Shown here: positions 1 through 11,799 of the stretch, piece after piece
Layout of the letters: every line of letters starts with the position of its first letter
How positions within the stretch are numbered: the first letter of the stretch is position 1
DNA from: Gnetum montanum
Taxonomy: Eukaryota; Streptophyta; Gnetopsida; Gnetales; Gnetaceae
Length of the DNA: 64,000 nucleotides
Assembly: GCA_015680685.1 (NCBI GenBank)
Contig: MNCI01002085.1
Location: forward strand, 188,432-252,431
Direction of reading: 5' to 3'
Notes under the pieces: generated by a model
Databases searched by the model: none
What the model saw: the letters and a program-made list of their open reading frames with translations, nothing else
Told to the model about the DNA's origin: nothing
Translations under genes and position numbers: made by a program

Positions 1-917
1 TCATATCAATGCAACATCTATCTGTACGATCACCCCAAAGGCCAATACCTAGTTTTGTCACATTTACATGAGCAGATTTCATATAGAAATATCATGTTTA
101 ACCACAATGGAAAAGGCCCAAGTCGTGGGGGAAGCCATCGCCAACCTGACCATATCCTTTGTATGTCCAACGCCAAATGCTTACTATGTTCAACACCCTA
201 TTTCTCCAACTGAATCATCATCCTCTACTTCACCTCATCATTATCATTCTCTAGAATACTATCCACTCATACCCTCTCCAAAAAGGTTTCCACCTCATGT
301 ACCTTACACTTTTCCTCAACAATAGTATTTTCATCCTTCACCACCTTCTACATCACCACCAATTGTACCAACAGGTTTTGCACCACAGCACCAACCTAGG
401 AATGCTACTTGTGCTACTACTATCAACACTAGTGAAAGTACTCAAAAGTGTCCTTTCTTTAGGCATGGATGTAGAAAGAAGCAGCATGATGCTGAACCCA
501 CTGCATCTTCCAAACCAGCACAAGTTCAACGATGTGATGCATCCTTCACCTCAAACTCAACACCTCATGTTACCTTATCAAGGCCACCAATCAATGCTCC
601 AACAACTATGCAACCCAATGAATATAGCCACAGAAGGAGACATATTTATCCTTGCATGTCATCTTATGGTGAAGGGTGCCATAGTGGGGTAGCTCCTTAT
701 CCCATGACCCCATCATATAACCTACCCCACTATGTCTATTATGATCAAGTGTGTGAACCCCAATATGGGTACGTTCCAACCACCACATCAGAAGACAACC
801 AGTGGTTTGGATATGACCAGGCCCCAATATTTCCAACATGCATGGATCCTACCCTTCCATCTATTATTTCTTGCTATGATCAAAATTTTAGTTATGGGGG
901 ATATCCCCCATTCTAAT
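1..917 (+). pseudogene. gag: E1 gag, C-terminal part
   Basis: Gag would form the particle that packages element RNA. Only the C-terminal part is present. At 10-63 the frame reads a C-x6-H-x3 pattern with the HPKG core that recurs in every family 2 Gag here; the usual second Cys is Gln. A low-complexity Pro/Ser/Tyr/His/Gln tail follows, ending at a stop just after a YGGYPPF end (near 915). The frame shifts between about 325 and 600. It is more diverged than the other family 2 Gags, so it may be a sister family. Confidence 0.6.
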
Positions 918-3029
918 AAATAGAATTAATAAATTTTTTTCATTTTCTTTAATTTTACAATTTTTTGTTTTCTAGTTTTTCATCTTTCAATTTTTTGTTT
1001 TGTCCTTTTATTGTCTAGTTCATATTTTTATTTATTGTTTTATTTTTTATCTTTTTATGGGTAATCTCATCTACGAAAAAAAACTCATGTGACTCATTGG
1101 TTGAGGTGTTGTTCTATGCTATCAAATCTCAGGTAACTAATTACTTGGATAGTGAGCCCATCACATCCATCCACCCATTTTATTAATAAGAGCTTCTACT
1201 CTAGGTACAATGATATTTCTAATTATTAAAAATTAAAGTAATCTTGTGTTCATTATACCCAAAGTGAAGAAGGATGTACTAAGAGAGAATGGCCAAGGTG
1301 TGACATCAAGGGGATTTGTGGATTCTCTTTGGTGACATCTATGGGAGCTATTATACAACTTGGTTGTACTAAGATCCTTGTAAATCTAATGAAAAATTGG
1401 AGTAAGATTAATTAAAAGGCACTCAATAAAGAAATCCAATGCTATTATAGGGGGTCCCACTAGGAAGACATGTACCCATGCCTAAAGGCAGGTGGCTTCT
1501 CTAAATTAAGCATTTCAAAAAAGAGAAGAAAAGTTTCATAAAGTAAGAATCACTCCTCCCTTGTATGAAGTGCCATGTGATCATATGCCTTGCTATTATG
1601 ATTCTCTCATTATTTTCTATCATTGGGTGACATAATGCGATGTCACTGATTAGAGGAATGGACTTGATATTGATTTTTGAGCAATAGGTTAATGACACAT
1701 TAATCATGCCTTACACTAAGGATTCATTGTGCCCTAGGTCAATCACCTCATGTCCCAATCTCTGTAATCACTTCTACAATTCGCTTCATCTCACTGTTCA
1801 TGAATTTGTGGCTTACATCTTGTGTAGCATTGAATTCACACCTCATCAAAATGGTATCGACATGTATGTTTTTTGTGGAACTAGTATGGATTAAATTTAA
1901 CCCTTCTAATGCCTATGGACATTTTAGGGTGTGGTTACGCAAGGGCATTATAGGTAGGAACTTGCTTTGGGGAGGACCCACTTGTGTAACCCTTGTAGTC
2001 TATACTCATAACATATCATCACATCATTTTATATCCTCCAAGGATTACAATACTCTTTCCCTCATCATCCTTCTAGTTCAAATGTTCCTATATACCAAAA
2101 CATGTCCTTTCTCCTCATCCGATTCATGCATTCCATTGCCAAATTCTACACCATTATACTTTTTGTACCTTCTAATATTACCTTGGACCTTTTACACTAA
2201 CTTCAAGTCCTTCATTTTTGAGTTTACAATTTCAAAAATTTATCATTTTTTCTAAATACCCTACTTTAAATAGGCCACGATATCATGTACACAATATCGA
2301 GTACAATGCGATATTGGGGCTGTGCTATCACGCAAGCGATATTGCATTGCGCAAAATTATATATATGGACCCCTATGTGCATGTCAACATCATTTTCAAC
2401 TATTCATGTGGGGAGAATTTTTCCAATTTTCTTCTACAACTTACGACTTGCGCACCTCTTGTTCCAATAGCCATAACTCACTCGCTAGTGCTCTGATTGT
2501 TTATTCTGAAAGAACCTTGGGAGAGGGGGTACACTCCAAATTGTGCATAAATTTTTCAAAATTTGTCATCGCCCAAAGGATACTCTAAAGGGTAATTGAT
2601 TATAAAAAAACAAAAAATGATGGTAAACATGTGCCAAAACAATCTTATCTCCTTACCTACACTAGGAAATTAAATTTTAAGGCCACCTAATCAAATTAGA
2701 GGTTCAATATTAAAACTTTTAGGGGACATTTCCACAAGATTTTCTAACTCTCAATCACATGAAATAAGAAACAAATTCATTAAGGTAGAAGTAAGGTATA
2801 ACTTAAATTTTGTAAAAAACCTTACTAATAGTCAACCTCGTGTGATTGCATATGTCCCCTAAATGTGGACAACAAGAAGGATCCTCTCAAGGTGTGTCCA
2901 AGTGAGCCAGGAGAGGCAAATGACAAGCGTCTCTTGAACAACATGTAGAGTAGGAGGTGCAATCATTTACCATCCATCAAGAGATTCTTTCTACTTCGTA
3001 GGTAGCACATGAAGAAGGAGGAGTTGCTA
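918..3029 (+). other. E1 noncoding stretch between gag and env-position ORF
   Basis: No supported coding region is seen. Around 1930-1980 it contains a TTTGGGGAGGACCCACT stretch also found inverted near 36575 in the antisense element of unit B, so part of it is element sequence shared across copies. A cluster of GATATC-like motifs lies at 2276-2345, resembling the family 2 LTR promoter-proximal region. Short open frames here are not conserved elsewhere in the window. Confidence 0.5.
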
Positions 3030-5590
3030 AAGTGCATGAACAGGGAGGAAACCTCACATTACCCCCAGAGTGTGTTCAATCTATTCAAGAAAGGTCCATG
3101 TCAATAGCTATGATCGTGGAATTAAACTTCGAACCTTTCACAGAATTTTCTCCTAAGGCCATTAGGGACCAAGTCAAAGGGTCTCCATTATGGCATGTTC
3201 TATCTAACAGTGGTGCATAATTTTTTTATCAAGGCCATCTCGGAAGTGTTGAACCTTCCCAATACAAGGCTAAAAGTTTCTCACCTGTCCACTTGCTCTG
3301 ATGCTAATGCACGAAGAGTTTGGTTGTACAGGGCATACGGTAAAGAGGAAAAGACATATGGAGAGTTGATGCTAGAAGAAAGGATATACTTCAAGATTGG
3401 TACTTATCACATATTTTCCACAAAAGGATTAAATAGAATTTTAACATATGTGACAAGAGGAAGTGCGATATTAATGGGAAAGGTTAATGCTAACCTTCGT
3501 CATCTATATCTCATGGAGATCTTGAGGTGTTTTTAAGAATTCAAGAGAGGGAAGTTCATGTTTCCCTTCCCTTGTCTCATAAGGAAGCTATGCAAACATG
3601 CTGGTATTCTAGGGTACACTAATGATGTTCCCAAAAGAGCCCAAAATGCTTCATTCGCTGAACTACTAAAGCCACCAACCCAAAGAAAGAGTGCTGGTGA
3701 GACATTGGAGCTAGAGCAAGAATAGACGGTGTGGCCCACTACAACTCAAACTTCAGGGCTTAGCCAACTCCCAAGCACAAGGCCCATCCAACAACAAGTA
3801 AGGCCTAGCATGAGCTAGTGAGACTAACTATCACCACCACTCTAGGATTATCAACCGTTGATGAGCCATCTTAGGGCCATCATTGAGACGGTATGTTGGG
3901 AAAGTCATGATGATGCTAATATCTTCTACGTCATCGACAACATCATATGGCCCACAGTTTCTATTGATCATGCACAAGCAGAGGTGTCCATCCAAATAGG
4001 AGGAGGGGAGATCCATTGGTCACAACAGATTTCAAGGAATGTTGCATCTTTCTAGGTGCAATTGGAAATGGGTGAAGGGGCCACAGTGATGGTCATGGAG
4101 CACCAAGATGTAGTGAGAGCCATAGAAGTGGTCATAGACCACATCAAGGAATCCTTCAACATCCTTGTTGTTCCACCAGTGGATTTCACAAAATCACGCA
4201 ATGCTCAAACTCTGTCCAGTCCCTCAATGAATCCTATGGAGCATGAGGATGTTCTTGATTGGTTGCTACAGATAGGAAAAGTAATGATGTCCTTGTTCAA
4301 CATCCCACAAGATGTCATAAAAACATAGTTAGACCTCATCTCCACCAAAGGAAGGTTGATCATGATAGAGATTAGGGTCGAGCATGTAGAGATGGAGTTG
4401 GCAAGACTCCAAGAAAGGCTTGTTACCCTACAAGCTATAGAGTGGGACCCATCTCAATTCATTCCCATAGACCATCTAGATACTTTTAGGATGGAGAAAT
4501 TCAATAAAATATTGGCAGACAATAAAATATTTGTGAAGGATAAGGAGAAGGCCGATTGGGATGCCTCCAAGGCACAAGCACAAACCTATGTGCACGCCAA
4601 GGCACTCAGAGCCTTACAGGAAGAGAATAAACAGCTCACTGCTAACAATCTTCAATTGACCACTATAGAGAAATAGAAGAATGTTCTCAAGGAAAAATTT
4701 TAGCAATTACAAGAGTAGTTAGTCAAGGTCAATCAAGACATGAACTATTTGGCTAGACAAAATCAAACCCTCTCAATGGAGGAGGTATGTGTAATTCATC
4801 AGAAGATGGCCATTGAAATAAGCACGTGGAAAAATGAGGCCACATGGCATGAAAAGTTAAAAGAGCATTTCAGAGACCAGGTGGGTATGTACAAGCAATT
4901 CATAGAAAAGGAGATCGATATGGCCAAAGCCCACATCAACACTTTCAGTGCTCAACACACTGATTGGCGAGCCATATTGGACACATATGCATTTGCCCAC
5001 TAAGCAGAGCTTAAATGCTGAGACCTGCAAATTCAAGATCTCATAGAGTACATAGAATTGGAAAACTTGCAATATGCCAATCTAGCCATGTTAATAGTAG
5101 GATGCCCAAGGATAGAGCTCCAGAAGCAAGTAGCTACCACCTATGCCAAATATGAAGAAAAATTTGCGGAGTGCAAGAAAACATTGCAGAAGCTAGAAGT
5201 CACAAATTTTGAACTAGAGGTGATTAAGACCAGCTACCAAGGGTAGAAATATGTCACAATAGACTTGGGTCGATGACTTATAGATTTCCAAGGGTACAGG
5301 GACAAAGCCAGAGCCTATGAGGAGGGACGATGGTTTTTTGTGGCTTGGTACATCAAAACAACTAAGATGTTCCTGAAACTACCATGTCCATGGGAGGTGC
5401 CAACTCCATCAAACATTGGAGCATTAGCATGGATAACATAGGATCCCTGAACTAAAGAAGAAAAGCTCCAAGCACTCCTTCAAATCCATCAAATCCCAAA
5501 GCCTAAAGCACAAGACAAGGGGATGAGACCCATGGATGAGCCACCACCACTTGGAACCACACGAGTTCTACAAAATTTTTTGATTTTATG
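3030..5590 (+). pseudogene. E1 env-position ORF: plant-transposon-protein-like domain plus long coiled coil
   Basis: One reading frame from about 3195 to 5590 is broken by roughly ten stop codons; the first 180 bases are in another frame, implying one frameshift near 3210. The N-terminal third (to about 3640) has a pattern I relate to the Pfam 'putative plant transposon protein' domain: an SPLWHVL segment, a VNANLRHLYLMEI helix and an FPFPCLIRKLCKHAG block. From about 4350 to 5240 the protein is rich in Glu, Lys, Gln and Leu with heptad-like spacing, typical of a coiled coil. The position between the noncoding stretch and the polypurine tract is where Athila-type elements carry an extra ORF. 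No signal peptide or membrane segment is visible. The domain assignment is by eye and uncertain. Confidence 0.5.
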
Positions 5591-5746
5591 ATTTTGTATT
5601 TTTTATGTCTATTGCAATTTTATTCTATTTAATTCTCCTCTATGACATGAATAAATTCCTAGTCAATCAATAATCCCATACCTCTCCACTGTTTAATCAA
5701 TGGAGCTTATTCTCATTTTTTTCGGCTTGAGGACAATTTTTCATTT

Positions 5747-5759
5747 GGTTGTGGGGGTA
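5747..5759 (+). other. E1 polypurine tract
   Basis: A G-rich GGTTGTGGGGGTA lies directly before the LTR start TGATG. This is where plus-strand DNA synthesis would be primed. The same CATGGGGGTA/TGATG junction occurs inverted at 21481 and 35834. Confidence 0.7.
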
Positions 5760-6589
5760 TGATGAATTATGATTCATTGGGTTTCAATATAAGACCCACG
5801 ATATCACGTATGTGATATTGAGTACTCGATATCATAGCTTGGCTAGTAATATCGGATGCGCAATAGCGTGACTCCTGTGTAGGCCTATAAATACACATGT
5901 AGGCACAAAGAATTAGAGGTCAAGTTTTAGAGTCAATCAATAGTTTAGTTAGAAGTTAGTTTTCATTTTTAGTTCTTCTCAACCCTTTGTCCCAGTGCAT
6001 CCCATAGAGTGATGATTGTAATTGCATGACACCTTCATTCAAGTGTGACGTACTTGAACATGCACATGACTAAAAATAAAGATTGAGATTACTTCATCAT
6101 TGTAGCATTCACTTAGTTTAATCATTTAATTGTTATTTATTTCTTTCATAATTAATCTCTCTCTACCTTCATCTCCTATCGTTGTTAGTAAACATGAAAT
6201 GAGGATAACTTAATCATGAGCATTTAAGTGTGACTATTTAGTATCCTAGTAGCGTACCTAGGGCATGAACTTGGTAATCCTAGTGGTAGTACATAAGGTC
6301 CAAGATGTGTATGGATGATTAAGGATGAATGCTCATCACACTTAGGCTAGCTTAGACTCTCTTCACTCTTTCCCTCTTAGTTAAAACAAAGTTACTTTCC
6401 ATTGCCTCTAGGAGTAGCACTAGTCTAGGATCACATCATACACCTCACTCTGGACTAGACCATACATCAAATTGTGATTAATGAGTAACTATCTAGATAC
6501 CGCAACTAGCCTGTCTACAAAGTTCAACTAGATTGTGCATGAAACACTCATATTTGTATGGTTGAGTGTAGGGGTACCTTGCCACTCAT
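5760..6589 (+). repeat. E1 3' LTR (family 2 type)
   Basis: Starts TGATGAATTATG directly after the polypurine tract and ends near GGGGTACC..CACTCAT, the terminal block of all family 2 LTRs here (TACCCCTACACTCAAC on the other strand). It contains GATATC motifs at 5800-5840 and a TATA box near 5884. The terminal CATCA is lost because it is fused directly to a second LTR fragment. Confidence 0.8.
5884..5893 (+). promoter_or_regulatory. TATA box in E1 LTR
   Basis: CTATAAATAC follows the GATATC-rich block by about 50 bases, the same layout as in the other family 2 LTRs. It marks the probable Pol II core promoter of the element; the start site would lie roughly 30 bases downstream. Confidence 0.5.
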
Positions 6590-6893
6590 TAGGTATCCAA
6601 CATCAAGGTCCAAATTATCTGATGTCGAGGGGTATATGCTAGCATATAAATATAGTGCATGGGCTCTTGATTTGGAATGAGTTTTTGTAGTTTCTAGTCA
6701 AAGTAGCGAAGCTCTTACAATCTATTTTCCCTAGAGTTAGAGTATTTTCTATGTGCCAATAGAAGGAATCTAATTTTATATAGTGTTTTTTTTAACACTG
6801 ATGTACTTGAGCACAACAGTGTGATGGGAATAAAAATGAGCTCTTTTGACAATCCTTGTAGCACTGAGAATAGATTACTATTTCATGTAATGC
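6590..6893 (+). repeat. E2 truncated 5' LTR fragment
   Basis: From TTAGGTATCCAA to about 6889 this matches the interior of the solo LTR at 58576-59378, including TATAAATATAGTGC (6645) and the AATAAAAATGA block near 6830. The 5' end is missing where it abuts the E1 LTR, and the 3' half is missing where it jumps directly into gag at TGCTCCAACA. No primer-binding site remains. Confidence 0.7.
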
Positions 6894-9330
6894 TCCAACA
6901 AATGCTTATCTAATGGGGTCTCTAAGAACATCATGTTGAATATGTTATCCAAGATACTGATGCTAGGGATTATCATCTCATTGAAGCATAACATGTATAA
7001 GATTGACAGCTACAACACTATGATTTTGTGAAGGAAAAAAGATTTAATGATTATCTATTCTTGTTGTATCAATAGGATGGTGGAGAACCCTTCTCTAGGA
7101 ATTTTCCATTCAGTGAAATTCTTCTTTGACTTTGGTGAAGGAGGTAAAAATAAGAACTTATAGTTCACAATTCACAATCCTAGTTCTGGTAAGAATGGAT
7201 TCAATGACAAAGAAGGATCTAGAGGGGCAAGTCAAGGCAAGGATGTAGATAAGAAACAAGATCATGATCATGGTCACAATTAGTAAACAGACAGTAGTAG
7301 GAATCATGATGGTGCTAGTCCTCCTTCCTCTTCTCCTTCATCATCATCTTCTTCTTCTTTTGGCTCTAATCATGACTGAAAGAGATGAGATTTTGATGGA
7401 GGTAATTGAAATGAACAAAATGACCAACATGACCAAAATGATTAAAGGGACCATTGGAAGAGGCAAGATTAAGGATGCAAACATTCAAGAGAGGCACACT
7501 GCCATGAACAAAGGGGTAGTAGAGGGCATCATAAGCACCATGATCAAGGCCTCAATGAGCCTTTACTTGCTACCCAAAGTATGCTCAATATTGTAGAGGC
7601 AATACAAATTCCAACAAGGAATGTCGAGGATAGTTGAATCAAAAGACATGAATAATATTTCTCAATTCAAAGGGGATATAAATCTGATTCACAGAACCAT
7701 CTCTAAGCTTTTCAAGATGCATGTGCCTTGTAGAACATAGAAAATGAGTGGTCGAAACCTAAGTTGTTCCCAAGGACACTCATCAAAGAAGTAGAGAACT
7801 GGTACTGGTACTTAGAGTTGGAATCTATCATATAATGGACTATCATGCTTGAATTACTTAATGATAAATATTAAACATACTCTAGAGTGTCCAACTTGAG
7901 AAGGAAAATCCAAGGATGGAAATAAGAAACACATGAACCCTTGGATGTTGCCATCGAACGATGCTATTCCTTAATGCACAAATGTCTTGACCATGGTAAT
8001 TCTCAACTAGATTAACTTTGCCACATTGTAGACAGGCTTCAATTAAAAATGAGGAGAACCGTTGGTGTCTATGCCTAGGGGAAACTATCAAAATTAAGTG
8101 TCCATTAGATACAAAGACTAATCGAGTAAGTAGCTAAGAAAGAGGATGAATTAAGAAAAAGAGAAAGTGCAAAAGAGTATAATCGTGATCCTTCCATTTG
8201 CAAGAGGGAGGTTCAATTTTGAGATAGTGAGGATGAATCTACATCTAATGAGATGGTGAATAGGAAAACCTTACCACTCAAAAAAATTTAATTTGAAATT
8301 ACGAGTAAGGTTGATCAGTTATGGAACTCCATGGATAGTAGATTTTAAGTTGTCCTAAAAATTATTGAAGAGATCAAAGAACAAGGTAGTGATCATGAGT
8401 GTAGGAGGTGCAAGGAAGTTGAATGTGCGTATAAAAAAGATAAGGGCAAGATTGCTACAATAGAAAAATTTGTGAAAAGTGAATTAGATGATGATGGTGG
8501 ATGTGACATCTACCAATATGTACATCCCAAGGAATGTTATCCCATTGTGTCACACTTACAAGAGTCTGGGGTGTATGCTTTAAATCCACAACTAACACAA
8601 AGGCAAAGCTCTAGAAGATTACCTTATTCTCAAGATAATTTTAGGCAATTTTACCAACAACAGCAATATTATCCAAGTGGAATTCCACCACAACCATATG
8701 AGTAGTATCAATAATGGCAGTAATTACAATCATGGATGTTGGCACCACCAAGGTAGCAATGCCCTTATCAACAGACTGATCCATGTGGTTACTATGTTCA
8801 ACAAAACTTGTCTCCATGTGATCCTCCAATCATGTTTCTACTTTTCAATCACACTACCATCCTTCTAATTATTATCAAAATCATTCTCCACATGAACGAA
8901 TGGATGCCACCTCTTATCCTTATCCTCCTCCTATCCTTGCACATGTTCCTATCCCTACACATGTTTCTCCTTCACCCACACAACTAGCACTTGCTCCACC
9001 TATTCAAGGTGAACTACCTGCTCAACTACAATAATGAAACACCATGAGGGTAGTTAATCTACAACCAATTCATTGATTGGATAGGTTAAATAGTCAATCA
9101 AAGAAAATACCTTTCTTTCAACCATGCAATCCACCTAACCCCTCACATACACCCATGGTTGGCAACCCTACTCTTGCATCTTGCTTTGTATCAAATTCCT
9201 TTGAGTCCCCTTCAAATGAAAATCTACCTAGGATACATACCATCATGCTTACTCATACTGTATCTGATTGGATCCATGCTAGAAACCTTCATGGGAAATT
9301 AGTTGATCCTAGAAGTCCTCTAATTTATTT
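6894..9330 (+). pseudogene. gag: E2 gag
   Basis: Gag forms the element particle. The retrotransposon Gag core is readable near 7700-7870, with the LFPRTLIKE..ENWY segment typical of plant gypsy Gag. A charged linker follows, then at 8502-8555 a C-x6-H-x3-C-x5-H motif (CDIYQYVHPKEC..SH) that could bind zinc, and a Gln/Pro/Tyr-rich tail (8580-8720). The N-terminal part (6894-7600) matches E3 and E5. Several frameshifts and stops break it; the longest open stretch is 8472-8705. Confidence 0.65.
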
Positions 9331-9745
9331 GTAGATTGTCAGAATGAAACATGGAAGGCTCTTCTTGATTTAGGTTCTGGTGTCAATTTAATTTCTCATA
9401 AGATGTACACTACATGGAACTTGCCTCCTCTCAAGAAGAGAAATATAATATTAGAATTGGTAGAGTAGTCCATCATTATTCCATTGAGACTGGTAGAAGA
9501 CATTGTGACCACTATCTATGGATGGTCTCATCCTACTAATTTCTTAGTGATCAAAGTGTAGAACTACAAAGGGGATTTCCAAATCATCATGGGAAGGACA
9601 TGGCTAAGCACCATTGATGCAATAATGGGCATCAAAGATCTTTCCCTAGAAATATCTTAAAAAATTACATTCAGAAAGATCAAGAAGAAGAAAGGTTCAT
9701 GCATCGTATACAGTGATATCAGGTACAATTGTGTGTAGAAACTCT
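9330..9745 (+). pseudogene. pro: E2 protease
   Basis: The protease would cut the polyprotein. The pattern LLDLGSGVNLI followed by LPPLKKRNI and, about 60 residues on, IIMGRTWLSTIDA matches the protease of the other family 2 copies. The catalytic DSG triad reads DLG, and several stops interrupt it, so it is dead. Confidence 0.65.
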
Positions 9746-10079
9746 AGGTCATGAAGCAAGCATCTATCTCTACATGCAATTAGCATGCACAAGAAGTAGA
9801 AATTCAAAGGTGTTTATATGTAGTAGCCACAAAATAGGACACCCAGTGGCTAACCACTAATTCTAAGAGTAGCACACTTTGAATGAAATCAACTGAAAGC
9901 CTAACATGCACATATGTTGTAGGCATGAATAAACTAGAGCAAGTTCATCACTAGATCTCTAATGATCCAAATGATGATACTCATAGGGAAGAGTTGGAAA
10001 TTCCTAAAAATTTCAAGCAAGAACCCCTTGAACTAAAAACTTTATTATCTAGAAAGAAATATGTGTTTTAAAAAAATGG

Positions 10080-10960
10080 GAAGCTAGTCATAATCAATGC
10101 AAATCTTACTCTAGAGTAAAAAATGATGTTGTTGAAGGTAGTTGAAAAATGGTCAGAAAATTTTGCTCGATCATATCTTCAACTCATAGGGATTGATCTT
10201 AGGATATGCTAGCATTGCATCAACACTAATCTAGCCATCAAGCCAAAAAAATATCCATAGAGGTAATTGAATCCCAAACTAAAGTAGATTGTCAAGGAGG
10301 AAATTGAGCAACTCCTCAAGGCGGGGTTCATTTATTCCATTGTAGATAGTGAGTGGGTTAGTTCACTTGTGGTTGTGCCAAAGAAAGGTGACAAGTGGTG
10401 GGTATGTATCAATTTTTTACTGTTAAATATGGAAGCATTCAAAGATCATTTTTTGTTTCTATTTGTTGATTAAGTGCTAGACATAAAAATCTAGACATTG
10501 CTACTACAGTTTCCTAGATGGTTATAGTGGATATAACCAAATTACACTAGAGGACCAAGCCAAGACAAAATTCATGAGTCCTTGGGAGACTTTTTCCTAT
10601 TGTGAAATGCCATTTGATTTGTGCAATGCTCCTACTACATTCTAACACTTGGTTCTGAGCATTTTTCAATAGCATATTAGTAGTGGTGTGGAAATATTCA
10701 TGGATGGCTTCTCCACTTATGGAGTTACATTTGAATGAGCCCTAAACTACCTTAAGAAAGTGTTAAAATGATGTGTTGAAACCAACTTGTGGCTAAATTG
10801 GCAAAACATTCATCTAATGGTTTAGGAAGGCATTATGTTAGGGCATAGAATATCATAAATAGGAATTTAGGTAGGCCTAAGAAAATAAGGGTCATCCAAG
10901 GAATAACTTATTAACCAAAAACTATCAAAGATGTTTGATCATTCCTTAGACATACTAGCT
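10080..10960 (+). pseudogene. E2 reverse transcriptase
   Basis: RT copies element RNA into DNA. Recognisable blocks in order are EIEQLLKAGFIYSI, VVVPKKGDKW, SFLDGYSGYNQI (about 10505), a degraded CEMPFDLCNA block and the active-site box FMDG at 10697-10708, followed by EGIMLGHRIS (about 10830). Athila/Tat-type elements normally have FMDD in the active site, so the second catalytic Asp is Gly here. Many stops are present. Confidence 0.65.
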
Positions 10961-11029
10961 ACTACTGATGATTCATAGAGAATTTTTCTAAGATTGCAAA
11001 TTTGTTGGTGAAGCTAACCAAAAAAAGAT

Positions 11030-11530
11030 GCTCTCTTTGTCTAGACCACGGAATGTGAGGAAGCATTCCAACAGCTAAAGGAAAAAATTGTAGAAAATAC
11101 AACCCTACAATTACCTAACTAGTCCAGACCATTCCATATCATGATGGATGCATCAAATTATGCCTTGGGAGCCATGCTTATGCAGTTAAATGACAAGAAG
11201 CATCCATATTACATCCACTACGCTAGTTGAAGCATTGTGGGTATACAACTAAACTACACCACAACAAAAAAATAATTGATGGTAGTGATGTTTGCTCTAG
11301 AAAATTTTAGGCATTATGTGCTTAGATACAAGGTGTTTGTGCACATGGACCATAGTTCCATTCACTTCCTAATGAACAAGCCAATCGTGAGCCCCCATGT
11401 CGTATAGTGGCTAGTGATCTTGTAGGAATTCAATCTTATGATGGTAGATCAAAAGGACACTGAGAATGTGGTCACTGATCACTTGTCTCAGTTGCAATGG
11501 GATGACAAAGAGGAAGAAAAATCCACTATA
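11030..11530 (+). pseudogene. E2 RNase H
   Basis: This native gypsy RNase H follows RT directly. It shows ECEEAFQQLK, an MMDASNYALGAML block with the first catalytic Asp kept, a YTTTKK block where the usual catalytic Glu is Lys, and a final QKDTENVVTDHLSQL. The family pattern is N..AD.LSRL, so the last Asp is kept. Unlike family 1, the first Asp of this RNase H is not lost. Confidence 0.65.
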
Positions 11531-11799
11531 TAACATGTTTTCTAATGAACTCCTCTTTGTTGGGGCTATAATTGAATAATTGCCCAATGAACCTAAATGG
11601 TATGATGACATTCTCACCTATTTTGTTACCAAGGATATTTTGGTTGATTTGTGTGCTATCTAGGATTTAGTGAAAATCATGCAAAATCGTTGGAATGAAC
11701 CTTAGAGTCATATCATATTTTACAATTACTACCACAAAATTTAAAAGCACACTACATTTGTATCATCTAATTGAAAATGTATTCTTTTCAAAGGAGTGC

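Larger units (their letters stand above)
1..6589 (+). mobile_element. E1: 3' part of a family 2-like LTR retrotransposon
   Basis: The element enters from the left edge. In order it shows a Gag C-terminal remnant, a 2.1-kb noncoding stretch, a long broken ORF, a polypurine tract and a 3' LTR. No RT, RNase H or integrase is seen between Gag and LTR, so this copy looks non-autonomous or heavily deleted. The 3' untranslated sequence before the polypurine tract matches the antisense copies at 21.5 and 35.8 kb, which supports the family assignment. The 5' half lies outside the window. Confidence 0.75.
6590..11785 (+). mobile_element. E2: truncated family 2 retrotransposon with gag, protease, RT and RNase H
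   Basis: Layout is LTR fragment, gag, protease, RT, RNase H, all on the plus strand, ending shortly after RNase H near the start of E3. It is the only family 2 copy in the window with a readable RT and RNase H. Integrase and 3' LTR are gone. Stops and frameshifts are frequent, so it is old. Confidence 0.75.

Noticed and set aside
1501-2588. Several short ORFs on both strands in E1
   Set aside because: They overlap each other, lack family motifs and are not conserved in the matching noncoding modules.
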